Origin: Pseudoflavonifractor sp. 524-17 | GTDB taxonomy: Bacteria > Bacillota > Clostridia > Oscillospirales > Oscillospiraceae | Reading direction: 5' to 3' | Length of the DNA stretch: 64,000 bases | Assembly: GCF_009935845.1 (NCBI RefSeq) | Contig: NZ_QWEK01000017.1 | Span: 28,243 to 92,242, forward strand | Shown: piece by piece, positions 9,341 through 17,057 of the stretch | Position numbering within the stretch: position 1 is the stretch's first letter | How the letters are laid out: the number at the start of each line of letters is the position of its first letter | The notes under the pieces: model-generated | What the model was told of the DNA's origin: nothing | Seen by the model: only the letters and a program-made list of their open reading frames with translations | The model's database searches: none | Translations under genes and position numbers: made by a program

Positions 9341-9450
9341 TGCCCCGGAGAATCCGTCGTCCGTGTACCATTTGAGGTTGGAAAAGCCGTTCTGTTTTGC
9401 GTAGGCTTCAAGGATTCGCTTCTGAGAGTTACTATGTAGAGGGTGGTTTC
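9341..9450 (-). pseudogene. inverted N-terminal scrap of a serine recombinase
   Basis: Read on the minus strand this encodes NSQKRILEAYAKQNGF, then SNLKWYTDDGFSGANF, the typical segment just after the catalytic serine of TnpX-like recombinases. The upstream catalytic motif is not recognisable, two residues of the SNSI-x2-Q box are missing, and homology stops abruptly at the 9281-9334 hairpin. It is a decayed fragment, antiparallel to the truncated recombinase on its left. Confidence 0.6.
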
Positions 9451-9583
9451 TGCCACCAAATACATATGACTGCGGCTCATTTGTGGTGAATAGGACTTGC
9501 GGTTGTAGGGAAGGAGATAAAGACCCGTATCGCATTATTGGTAGCCGCTACCGATAACTTCTGAAATGACGGAGGGAAACACT

Positions 9584-9970
9584 ATGGACGAATTGAAACC
9601 GAGAATACATGACGAGGTAAATGGCCTTGATTACATTCTTGCTGGGGATTACTACATCCCGGCTATCGAACTGCCGGAGGACGATGACCGCTCCATCGGG
9701 AAGTGGGGGCGGATGCACCGGGCGTATCTGGAAGAAACAAACCCGCTTCTGCTGAACCATCTAATCTTGACGGGCAGGCTACACACCTACCTTGCCGATC
9801 TGAACGAGCAGGCGCAGAACCGTTGCCAGCTTATCATCAAGCAGATGGCCGCCGCTGAGGGCGTGGCCGAGGACTTGAAACGCCGGTCACAGTGGGAATG
9901 GGTCAAAGCCATGAACGGCATCGTAAGCCGCGCCGAGGAAATTATCAAGCGTGAACTGATTTATACATGA
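9584..9970 (+). CDS. tnpV: TnpV family protein, copy 1
   Basis: A 128-residue protein of the TnpV family named from Tn4451-type mobilizable transposons; its biochemical role is unknown. Recognisable segments are DYILAGDYYIPAIELPED, GKWGRMHRAYLEETNPLLLNHLILTGRLHTYLADLNEQAQ and a C-terminal helix ending near KRELIYT. I start at ATG 9584, seven bases after GGAGGG, rather than the earlier ATG at 9566. A second, clearly homologous copy is encoded at 56345-56722. It lies between a dead recombinase and a TnpW-TnpX pair, so it is probably a leftover of one of these elements. Confidence 0.85.
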   Translation: MDELKPRIHDEVNGLDYILAGDYYIPAIELPEDDDRSIGKWGRMHRAYLEETNPLLLNHLILTGRLHTYLADLNEQAQNRCQLIIKQMAAAEGVAEDLKRRSQWEWVKAMNGIVSRAEEIIKRELIYT

Positions 9971-10120
9971 CTTTCACCCGGCATTTGCGCCAGCGTAAAA
10001 GCGTGTAGGCTTCCGCAAGGCTCCCCGTATGGGCGGGCCTTGCAGGAGTTTCCTTCCCTTGGCATTTGTGGTGTCTCTGAGCATCATTGCTGCCCTCTCA
10101 AAAAATTTCTTTGATAGGAC

Positions 10121-10149
10121 TTGACAGGAACAGGCGTTTGGATTATAAT
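10121..10149 (+). promoter_or_regulatory. consensus promoter upstream of tnpW-tnpX
   Basis: TTGACA (10121-10126), 17-base spacer, TATAAT (10144-10149): perfect sigma-A consensus boxes. Transcription should start near 10156 and run into the stem-loop at 10204-10262. Confidence 0.8.
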
Positions 10150-10203
10150 AAGTTCATATTTGAACTGAATATTTGATGTCCATATAATACACATATTTCA
10201 TTT

Positions 10204-10262
10204 AGCAGATACATAACCGACTGCGGAGAAAATCCGCGGGCGGTTTTTTGTATCTGCTTTTT
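10204..10262 (+). terminator. leader terminator/attenuator before tnpW
   Basis: A long stem (agcagataca at 10204-10213 with its complement at 10249-10258) encloses an inner GC stem (cgga/tccg). Two T runs follow: TTTTTT within 10244-10249 and TTTTT after 10257. It lies about 50 bases after the predicted transcription start, which fits conditional termination. Confidence 0.65.
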
Positions 10263-10497
10263 ATTGTCCTTTCTCATACATAACCAAAAATCCAGAAGCA
10301 GAAAGGTGGTGTAAACAACAACTGAATGACCGTCCGAGCAGCTAAACCGCCATGACCTCCCAACAGGGAGCGAGCGCCCCGTAAGGGGACGGCACAGCAC
10401 CAGCAAAGGGATTTGCCTGCCAGGAACTGCTTTGGGGAAACGGCTTCCCATATCAGAAATTACTGTTTTGAATTTCAATGATATGAGAAAGGACACC

Positions 10498-10716
10498 ATG
10501 ACGAAAAAGAACGAAAACCAAAACTGTCAGTATATGACCCGGCGCATCGGCTCCACCACTTACAAGGTGAAAGTTGTCTTTTCCACCGACGATGGTGAGA
10601 CGATGGAAGAAAAAATTTTGCGGATGATTCGCAATGAGGGGCTGCAAAACGGCGGGGAACGTGGTATGATGGATGCACCACAAATGAGCCGTCAGTCTGA
10701 AAGGAGCGCATCATGA
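10498..10716 (+). CDS. tnpW: TnpW family protein
   Basis: A 72-residue protein matching the small TnpW family of Tn4451-like elements: YMTRRIGSTTYKVKVVFS, then ETMEEKILRMIRNE. I choose ATG 10498 (in-frame, after a GAGAAAGGA ribosome site) over the upstream start at 10432. Its stop overlaps the start of the next recombinase (ATGA at 10713-10716), so the two are co-translated. TnpW function is unknown; its constant pairing with a TnpX-type recombinase suggests an accessory role. A distant relative is encoded at 28133-28399. Confidence 0.8.
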   Translation: MTKKNENQNCQYMTRRIGSTTYKVKVVFSTDDGETMEEKILRMIRNEGLQNGGERGMMDAPQMSRQSERSAS

Positions 10717-12737
10717 GCGCAAGACAGGCTGAAGAAAAGATCACGGCTTTATACGAGAGGCTCTCTCGTGACGATGAATCCGCTGGGGACAGTAATTCGA
10801 TCGTGAATCAGAAAAAGTACCTGGAGGGCTACGCTGCCCAGCATAGCTTCTCCAATATCGTCCATTACACTGATGACGGATGGTCTGGGGGTAATTTCGA
10901 CAGACCGGCATGGAAACGGCTGGTGGCCGACATTGAGGCTGGGAAAGTGGCTCTGGTACTCACAAAGGACATGAGCAGAATCGGGAGAGATTATCTGCAA
11001 ACTGGTTTCTATACGGAAGTCCTTTTCAGAAAATTCGGAGTGCGCTTCATCGCCATCGGCAACAGTATCGACAGTGATGACCCCAGCTCCAGCGAGTTTG
11101 CACCTTTCGTCAACATCATGAGCGAGTGGTATCTGCGGGACCTGAGCCGCAAGCAGCGCACTGCCATTCGGGTCAAGGGCGAATCCGGCAAGCCCACCAC
11201 CAACTGCGCCATCTATGGCTACCGGAAAGACCCCAATGACAAATACCACTGGCTGATTGACGAGGAGGCCGCTGCTGTTGTCCGGCGCATCTTCCAGCTT
11301 ACCATCGAGGGCCACGGCCCCTATGAAATCGCCACGATGCTCTGCGAGGAGAAGGTCGAAACACCTGCCACTTATTTCGCCAGACAGGGGCGTGGTGTCT
11401 GGAAAAGCAGGGCGGACATTCCCCGACCTTATAGCTGGAACGGCTTTGCGGTGGGGCAGATCCTCTCCAAGCCGGAGTATATGGGCCATACGGTCAACTT
11501 CCGCACCCATAAGGAATCCTACAAGGACAAGCGGGCCGTTGTCCACTCGCCGGAGGACTGGCTGATCTTTGAAAACACCCATGAGGCCATCGTGGATAAG
11601 GAGACCTGGGAGTTGGCCCAGAAGCTGAGAAAGACACCCCGCCGCCACGACACCATTGGCGAGGCCAATCCCCTAACCGGACTTCTCTACTGCGCTGACT
11701 GCGGCGCAAAGCTGTATAATCACCGCTCACGGGGAACCGCCGCCAAGCCCTATCCGTCGGACTGGTTTGACTGCTCCACCTACACGTTGACCCGGCAGAA
11801 ACGCGGGATAGCTTGCAGCAATCACCACATCTCCACCAAGGCTCTGCGGACGCTCATTCTGGAAACCATCCGCTCTGCAAGTGCCTACGCTATTTCCAAC
11901 GAGGCGGAGTTTATCCAGAAGGTTCGGGCGGCGTCAGAAGTCCGGCAGGCGCAGGCGGCGAAGGAACTGAAACGCAAGCTGAACAAAGACAGGCGGCGCT
12001 GTGAGGAACTGGACACCATCATCAAGAAGCTGTACGAATCCTATGCGGTGGGGCGCATCGGAGAGGAACGCTTTGACACCCTTCTTGCTGGGTATGAGCA
12101 GGAGCAGACGGCGCTCCGGCAGTCTGTCACGGAGGCGGAGACGGCGCTGGACAGCTTTGAGCAGGATACCGCCAATGTGGAACGGTTCCTTGCTCTGGCA
12201 AAGAAGTACACGGATTTCTCGGAACTGACTACGCCCATGATAAACGAGTTCATCGAAAAGATCATCGTCCATGCCCCGGAAAAGGTAGACGGTGACAGGA
12301 TGCAGCAAGTGGACATCTATCTGAAATTCATCGGGCGGTTTGACCTCCCGACACCGGAGCTGACGCCGGAGGAAGAAAAGCGGCAGGCATCCCTGCACCG
12401 GCATCGGGTCAAGAGCCGGGAACGCTATCAGAAAATCAAGGCCGGAGAACACATGGTCGGCCAGCCGTTCAAGCTGATCTGCAAATGCTGTGGGGAAGAA
12501 TTTGAATCCGGCCATTCAAATACTCTATTTTGTAGTCCGAGGTGCCGGGCGAAATTCTACCGGCAGGAGGCGGCGGAAAGCAGAAAGCGGGAATGTGTCT
12601 GCGGAAACTGTGGGAAAGTGTTCACCACCACCAGGAACGATGTAAAATACTGCTGTGAGGCTTGCCAGAGGAAAGCGCACAGCAAAATACGGTATCGGCA
12701 GAAGCGGGCGGAGGAGCAGGGAGCAGAAACCGTATAA
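10713..12737 (+). CDS. TnpX-like large serine recombinase with C-terminal zinc fingers
   Basis: A 674-residue large serine recombinase. The nucleophile is Ser18 in YERLSRDDE. SNSIVNQ, YTDDGWSGGNFDRPAW and KDMSRIGRDYLQTGFY follow, then NCAIYGYRKDPND, LSKPEYMGH and the zinc ribbon CADCG with a downstream Cys pair. Coiled coil at about 410-480. Beyond the usual end (about residue 555) there is an extension with two C-x2-C...C-x3-C fingers: CKCCGEEF...CSPRC and CGNCGKVF...CCEAC. This tail is unusual for TnpX relatives and resembles the separate small protein encoded just downstream. Start ATG overlaps tnpW. The enzyme looks catalytically complete and could excise the element carrying it. Confidence 0.9.
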   Translation: MSARQAEEKITALYERLSRDDESAGDSNSIVNQKKYLEGYAAQHSFSNIVHYTDDGWSGGNFDRPAWKRLVADIEAGKVALVLTKDMSRIGRDYLQTGFYTEVLFRKFGVRFIAIGNSIDSDDPSSSEFAPFVNIMSEWYLRDLSRKQRTAIRVKGESGKPTTNCAIYGYRKDPNDKYHWLIDEEAAAVVRRIFQLTIEGHGPYEIATMLCEEKVETPATYFARQGRGVWKSRADIPRPYSWNGFAVGQILSKPEYMGHTVNFRTHKESYKDKRAVVHSPEDWLIFENTHEAIVDKETWELAQKLRKTPRRHDTIGEANPLTGLLYCADCGAKLYNHRSRGTAAKPYPSDWFDCSTYTLTRQKRGIACSNHHISTKALRTLILETIRSASAYAISNEAEFIQKVRAASEVRQAQAAKELKRKLNKDRRRCEELDTIIKKLYESYAVGRIGEERFDTLLAGYEQEQTALRQSVTEAETALDSFEQDTANVERFLALAKKYTDFSELTTPMINEFIEKIIVHAPEKVDGDRMQQVDIYLKFIGRFDLPTPELTPEEEKRQASLHRHRVKSRERYQKIKAGEHMVGQPFKLICKCCGEEFESGHSNTLFCSPRCRAKFYRQEAAESRKRECVCGNCGKVFTTTRNDVKYCCEACQRKAHSKIRYRQKRAEEQGAETV

Positions 12738-12802
12738 ACACGGGATGGGGCGGGTCAGATATTTTTGGCCCGCCCTGTCCTATGGAAGGAAGGGATAATT
12801 CC

Positions 12803-13177
12803 ATGTGGAACTGCGATTGGGAATACGAAAATCAGGAAACGCTGAAACAGTGGTATGAAGAAAAACTCGCCGGGATAAGACTAAATTCCATTGTACGGAA
12901 AATCGTCTGTAAGGGCTGTGGACGGGATTTCTACACGTTGATTGAAACCAAGAAATATTGCTATTACCATCTGTGCGGGAATCGGGGCTATCAGAAAGAT
13001 TTGAAACAGCGGCGGCTGGAAAAACGACAGAACCGGGTCTGCAAAGGATGCGGAAAAACCTTCACCCCCAGGCGGTCGGATGCGGTCTACTGCTGCAACG
13101 CCTGCCGCCAGCGGGCGTATCGCCAGAGCGTTACGGATAAGGCAAGTGTCCAAATTGATCACTTGCCTCAATCGTAA
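12803..13177 (+). CDS. double zinc-finger small protein
   Basis: A 124-residue protein; ATG 12803 is preceded by GGAAGGAAGGG. It carries two Cys fingers, CKGCGRDF...CYYHLC and CKGCGKTFTPRRSDAVYCC-x2-C, in a strongly basic context. The second finger is close to the terminal fingers of the recombinase immediately upstream (CGNCGKVFTTTRNDVKYCC), so the two probably share an origin. It may bind the same DNA as, or heteromerise with, that recombinase; this is inference. The last codons run into the first 51-bp palindromic element (13129-13179). A terminator follows at 13271-13311. Confidence 0.6.
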   Translation: MWNCDWEYENQETLKQWYEEKLAGIRLNSIVRKIVCKGCGRDFYTLIETKKYCYYHLCGNRGYQKDLKQRRLEKRQNRVCKGCGKTFTPRRSDAVYCCNACRQRAYRQSVTDKASVQIDHLPQS

Positions 13178-13179
13178 CG
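13129..13179. repeat. 51-bp double palindrome, element A
   Basis: Layout: CGTTACG (13129-13135), 5 bases, arm ggcaagtg (13141-13148), 11-base centre tccaaattgat, arm cacttgcc (13160-13167), 5 bases, CGTAACG (13173-13179). Both pairs of arms are perfect. Element B has the same 7-5-8-11-8-5-7 geometry with different inner arms. Confidence 0.75.
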
Positions 13180-13203
13180 AAATCACAGAACAAATCTCAA
13201 AAT

Positions 13204-13254
13204 CGTTACGACTGCTGGTGGTGGTCAATTTGAACACCACCACTAACCGTAACG
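13204..13254. repeat. 51-bp double palindrome, element B
   Basis: CGTTACG (13204-13210), 5 bases, arm tggtggtg (13216-13223), 11-base centre gtcaatttgaa, arm caccacca (13235-13242), 5 bases, CGTAACG (13248-13254). Its centre is the reverse complement, with few changes, of that in element A, and its inner arms equal those of the palindrome at 214-240. Confidence 0.75.
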
Positions 13255-13270
13255 GAAATATAGAATATGC

Positions 13271-13311
13271 GCCGGACATGGGAATTGGCCTCCTGTGTCC
13301 GGCCATTTTTT
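13271..13311 (+). terminator. terminator after zinc-finger gene
   Basis: gccggaca (13271-13278) pairs with tgtccggc (13296-13303), followed by TTTTTT at 13306-13311. It closes the tnpW-recombinase-zinc-finger operon before mobC. Confidence 0.7.
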
Positions 13312-13387
13312 GAAAACCTGATTTGTGATACGATGCCGAAAATCAAAATTAGCTGATTTTATTTGCGATGGGAGGAACCGAAACGCA

Positions 13388-13720
13388 ATGAGCAAACGGA
13401 CCGAAGAATTAAAAATCCGCATCTCGCCGGAGGACAAGGAGCGGATAAAACTCAAAATGGAGGACGCCGGCGTTCTGAATATGAGCGCCTATGTCCGCAA
13501 GATGGCGCTGGACGGAATCTGTATCAGGCTGGATTTGCAGGATGTGCGCCAGCTTGTTTCCATGCTCCAGCGGTGTACGAATAATCTGAATCAGTACGCT
13601 AAACGGGCGAACGAAACCGGGAGCATCTATGCGGCGGACATTGAAGATTTACAGAAGCGCCTGGACGAGATTTGGGAATTGTCCAGACAATCCCTCGCCA
13701 GTCTTGCCGCTATCCGATAG
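13388..13720 (+). CDS. mobC: MobC-like mobilization protein
   Basis: A 110-residue protein with an N-terminal ribbon-helix-helix region (RTEELKIRISPEDKERIKLKM, then LNMSAYVRKMALDG) and a C-terminal helical part (VRQLVSMLQRCTNNLNQYAKRANETG) typical of MobC/relaxosome accessory proteins, which bind oriT and help the relaxase nick it. ATG 13388 is preceded by GGGAGGAACC. The relaxase gene that normally follows or overlaps mobC is absent; 270 bases later the antisense defence island ends. The element that owned this mobC has therefore lost its relaxase here. Confidence 0.8.
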   Translation: MSKRTEELKIRISPEDKERIKLKMEDAGVLNMSAYVRKMALDGICIRLDLQDVRQLVSMLQRCTNNLNQYAKRANETGSIYAADIEDLQKRLDEIWELSRQSLASLAAIR

Positions 13721-13913
13721 CGGGCAGAGGTGCAGGCCAGCCTCGTTTTTCCCTTTTCCGGCAAGGCCGTATCTGCCGCTTCTCAGACTCTCCAAGGGGC
13801 AAAAGCCCCGCCTGTCCCTGGGTCGCAGGGACAATAGCGTTCGGGAACCGAACGCGCAGCCAGCCCCGACAACGGGGCTGTTCACGGGGTTTGGGGTACG
13901 GCCCCAACGAGCA

Positions 13914-13951
13914 AAAATGGACTTCCAGCGGTCACGCTGGAAGTCCATTTT
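13914..13951. terminator. bidirectional terminator hairpin
   Basis: Perfect 17-bp arms (aaaatggacttccagcg at 13914-13930, complement at 13935-13951) with a 4-base loop, bordered by A and T runs. It separates the plus-strand mobC region from the minus-strand defence island ending at 13998. Upstream, 13721-13913 holds only small GC hairpins and could retain an origin of transfer. Confidence 0.7.
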
Positions 13952-13997
13952 GAGCATTTGTGGGAACAAATGCACTGCTCGCCAAGTAGCGAAACTG

Positions 13998-16900
13998 TCA
14001 CCGCATAACCTTTTCCAACAGTGTTCTGTAGCTATCCACCACATCGTACACTACCCCATCGCCGGAAATGGCTTTGAAATGTTCTCTCGCACAGTGAATT
14101 TTGGATTGCTCAATCAACCGCAATTGCATGGAACGCATAGAGCCTTTTGTTTCCGCTACAAAGTAAATGTGTTTGACACTTCCCTCATAGAAAGCGATAG
14201 CCCAATCTGGGTTATAATGACCGACCGGCGTTGCGATATAAAATCCATCCGGCAATTTCACATAGACTGCGACATTTGTATTTGTATCAAGATCTGCAGC
14301 AAAGTCCCGCTCCCCGGTCGAGTCATAAATGATGTGGTCGTACAGGTGCTTTTGGGCTTTCATTGCGTTTATACCAAGCCTGCCTTTGATAGTCGGATCA
14401 GTAAAGACATCTGTACCGTAATGGTCGTCCAGAACATCATAGGTAATATGCTCAATAACCGCTGTTGCTTTCTCGTCGTTGATGAGAGCTGCGGCTTTGA
14501 CGATAAACTCCTCCGGGTTATCCTTAAACTGACTGAATACAGTAGGCTGGATGCCCTTTAGAATGGCAACAAGGGCTTTGCGGGTCAGCCCGGTTTCATC
14601 AACCAGCTTTCCAATCAAATCATACTTCACATTGGAATTTGCCGTCATAGTCACACTGTAGCTGGCGGATTCTTCTTTCACAAAGGATGTACCGGAAAGC
14701 AGTTCTTCTTTGGATTGGATTGCCGTCATTGCCCCGGTCTCTACCTGAAAGTGAATTCTGGAGACGCGCAGCTTGCTGTCCAGGGCGGCAATAGCTTTTT
14801 GGATCAGTTCCTCCGTATCAAAATCCACAACATAGACGGATTTTGCGTTGATCCTTGACCAAAGAGCCTTAAATTCCGGCATAGCCAATTTGTCCTCATC
14901 CACCTGCAGCTCTACATTGTTGCTGCGGGCGTTTTCCGGCTGCATACTGCGCTCGTCATAAATGGAATCAATGATCGCAAGCACTGAGGCGGCGGAGTCT
15001 GCAACTTCTTCCGCTACTTTGATTTCGCCGTTTGCCTTATCTTCATAATATTTGTCAGTCAGCGCGCCCTTGCGGTCGATATAACCATTAACGATCATAT
15101 CGAAGTGGATGGCGGAGGCCGTGGCCTGGTCGATGACCTGCTCATTGCCATGCTCGTCTTTGATAACCTTGCCGACGAACAATTCCACTGTTACAGCGCG
15201 GGGACGGTCGGAGACCGCTTCGGCTATCTCCGTTTGCAGACCTTTGGCGAACGAGTCGTAGCTTTCACTGGCAATGACAGTGAGGATGTTGATGTTATGC
15301 ACATCGTTGCCAAGGACATTGGTATCCATCCGCTCGCCGCTCTGGTTGACGCACAGGCGCAGGCCGCGCCCCACCTCCTGCCGCTTGCGGACATCGCTGC
15401 CGCTCTGCTTCAAGGTGCAGATCTGGAATACATTCGGGTTGTCCCAGCCCTCCCGCAGGGCGGAATGGGAGAAGACGAACCGCACTGGGGAGCGAACCGG
15501 GTCACGATCCAACAGCAACTCCTTGTTCTTCATAATCAGCTCATAGGCACTCACATCATCAGAGGTCGTTTCCTTACGGCCAACCTTGGAGTTGACCATT
15601 TTACCTTTGCCGTCCACTGAAAAATAACCGGCGTGGGTCTTTGATGCCGAGATAGTCTGCAAGTACCTGAGATACTCATCATCACCAATGGCAAACTGCA
15701 TACTTCCAATAATGTCCTCATACTCCTCCTCGAACATGGCGGCATATTTTCCGTTGATTGGCTGGCCAGCCACATCATATTCCCGGTAGTTTGCCACTTC
15801 GTCAATGAAGAACAGCGAGAGGACTTTGATGCCCTTGTAAAACAGCTGGCGTTCCCGCTGGATGTGGGAAAGGATGGTTTCCCGTATCTGGATGCGCCGC
15901 AGCTGATCTTCGTCTACTGCTCCAATCACATCTCCGGCAAAAATCTTGATGCCGTTGATAAACTCCACCGAGTCATCCCGTCTGTCGATCTGCTTGACCA
16001 CAAAGCCGTTTCTGTATTCCTCCAGTCCGCCGGAATAGTCGTAAAGGTTGTCTCCAATTTTGACGATACGGCTCTTTTTCTTCGGAGCGCCACTGGCCAT
16101 CTTTACCTCGAACTGTAAGGTGGCGGTGGGGTCGCTTTTGGAGAGATTGATGCTTTCCAGATAGAGGTAGCTGTCGGTGGCGGTGCTGCCGCTTTCGGTG
16201 ATTCCTTTCACCGCAATCTTCTTGACTAACCGCCGGTTGTAGGCCTCCATCGCATCCAGCCGGAATACCATATTGTAGATGCTGTCGCTCTTATGGGTGG
16301 CGGAGTAGCGCAGGGTCAGTAGCGGATGAAACTCTTTTAACCGCTCCTTGGTCTGCTTACCCTCCACCGACTGGGGCTCGTCAATAATCAGGATTGGGTT
16401 GGTTTTGGCGATGATATCAATGGGCCGGCGGGAACGAAATTCATCCAGCTTCATGTAAATCCGGCGGGCATCCTTGCCTTTTGCATTGAACGCCTGGGAA
16501 TTGATAATCATCACATTGATGGAGCTGTCCGACGCAAAACGGTCGATCTCCGTCAACTGGGCAGAGTTGTAAATGAAGAATCGTATCTTCTTCCCATATT
16601 CCTCGGCAAAATGTTCCTGAGTCATCTCAAAGGACTTATACACGCCCTCCCGGATGGCTACGCTAGGGACCACAACGATAAACTTGCTCCAGCCGTAGTG
16701 CTTGTTCAGCTCGAACATGGTCTTGATGTAGGTGTAGGTCTTGCCCACGCCGGTCTCCATCTCAATGGTGAGGTTGTAGCCATTGGCCCGTCCCTCCAGT
16801 TTGTCCGACGGCTTGAGCTGGTTGGCGCGCTGGATTTTGTTCATCTGCTCCAGAATCCGCTGGTCGAACAGCTCTGGAACGATCCGCTGGTTGCTGAAGC

Positions 16901-17057
16901 CGGTGAAGTCCCGTTCTTCATTAACACCGATCTGATAACTGCCGCTGCCTCTGTCCATCATATAGGTGGGGGTCAGATAGGGCTGTCCGGCAAAGACATC
17001 CACAACGGCTCTGGCTGCGTCGGCCTGGAATTTCTGGTGTCTGTACTGTATCTTCAT
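13998..17057 (-). CDS. res: Type III restriction subunit Res
   Basis: A 1019-residue Type III restriction enzyme subunit. The start is ATG 17057 (MKIQYRHQKFQADAARAVVD), after GGGAGGCGAGGAG, overlapping the stop of the upstream gene; the longer frame is not preferred. Superfamily 2 motifs are present: Walker A METGVGKTYTYIKT, box II as IIDEPQS, YSATHK, and motif VI EVGRGLRLCVN. The C-terminal end carries a PD-(D/E)xK-type nuclease motif, NPDWAIAFYEG...FVAETKG. Res hydrolyses ATP to move on DNA and, with Mod, cleaves DNA with unmethylated sites. It is last in the island operon. Confidence 0.92.
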   Translation of the reverse strand: MKIQYRHQKFQADAARAVVDVFAGQPYLTPTYMMDRGSGSYQIGVNEERDFTGFSNQRIVPELFDQRILEQMNKIQRANQLKPSDKLEGRANGYNLTIEMETGVGKTYTYIKTMFELNKHYGWSKFIVVVPSVAIREGVYKSFEMTQEHFAEEYGKKIRFFIYNSAQLTEIDRFASDSSINVMIINSQAFNAKGKDARRIYMKLDEFRSRRPIDIIAKTNPILIIDEPQSVEGKQTKERLKEFHPLLTLRYSATHKSDSIYNMVFRLDAMEAYNRRLVKKIAVKGITESGSTATDSYLYLESINLSKSDPTATLQFEVKMASGAPKKKSRIVKIGDNLYDYSGGLEEYRNGFVVKQIDRRDDSVEFINGIKIFAGDVIGAVDEDQLRRIQIRETILSHIQRERQLFYKGIKVLSLFFIDEVANYREYDVAGQPINGKYAAMFEEEYEDIIGSMQFAIGDDEYLRYLQTISASKTHAGYFSVDGKGKMVNSKVGRKETTSDDVSAYELIMKNKELLLDRDPVRSPVRFVFSHSALREGWDNPNVFQICTLKQSGSDVRKRQEVGRGLRLCVNQSGERMDTNVLGNDVHNINILTVIASESYDSFAKGLQTEIAEAVSDRPRAVTVELFVGKVIKDEHGNEQVIDQATASAIHFDMIVNGYIDRKGALTDKYYEDKANGEIKVAEEVADSAASVLAIIDSIYDERSMQPENARSNNVELQVDEDKLAMPEFKALWSRINAKSVYVVDFDTEELIQKAIAALDSKLRVSRIHFQVETGAMTAIQSKEELLSGTSFVKEESASYSVTMTANSNVKYDLIGKLVDETGLTRKALVAILKGIQPTVFSQFKDNPEEFIVKAAALINDEKATAVIEHITYDVLDDHYGTDVFTDPTIKGRLGINAMKAQKHLYDHIIYDSTGERDFAADLDTNTNVAVYVKLPDGFYIATPVGHYNPDWAIAFYEGSVKHIYFVAETKGSMRSMQLRLIEQSKIHCAREHFKAISGDGVVYDVVDSYRTLLEKVMR

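Larger units (their letters stand above)
9271..9583. other. intergenic stretch with recombinase remnants
   Basis: Between the truncated recombinase and tnpV there is no intact gene. It holds the large hairpin, the inverted recombinase scrap and, at 9571-9576, the GGAGGG ribosome site for tnpV. Confidence 0.6.
9971..10497. other. long leader region before tnpW
   Basis: No gene is evident in these 527 bases. They hold a consensus promoter (10121-10149), a long terminator-like stem-loop (10204-10262) and then about 230 bases of untranslated leader with several small GC-rich repeats up to the tnpW ribosome site. Confidence 0.6.

Noticed and set aside
11009..11212. Small antisense frames within the TnpX-like recombinase and elsewhere
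   Set aside because: Typical shadows of GC-rich genes without ribosome sites or homology.
13721..13913. Origin of transfer next to mobC
   Set aside because: Several hairpins are present, but no recognisable nic sequence; kept only as a possibility.
13629..14561. 310-codon plus-strand open frame
   Set aside because: Runs through the hairpin region and then antisense to res; no ribosome site or domain.
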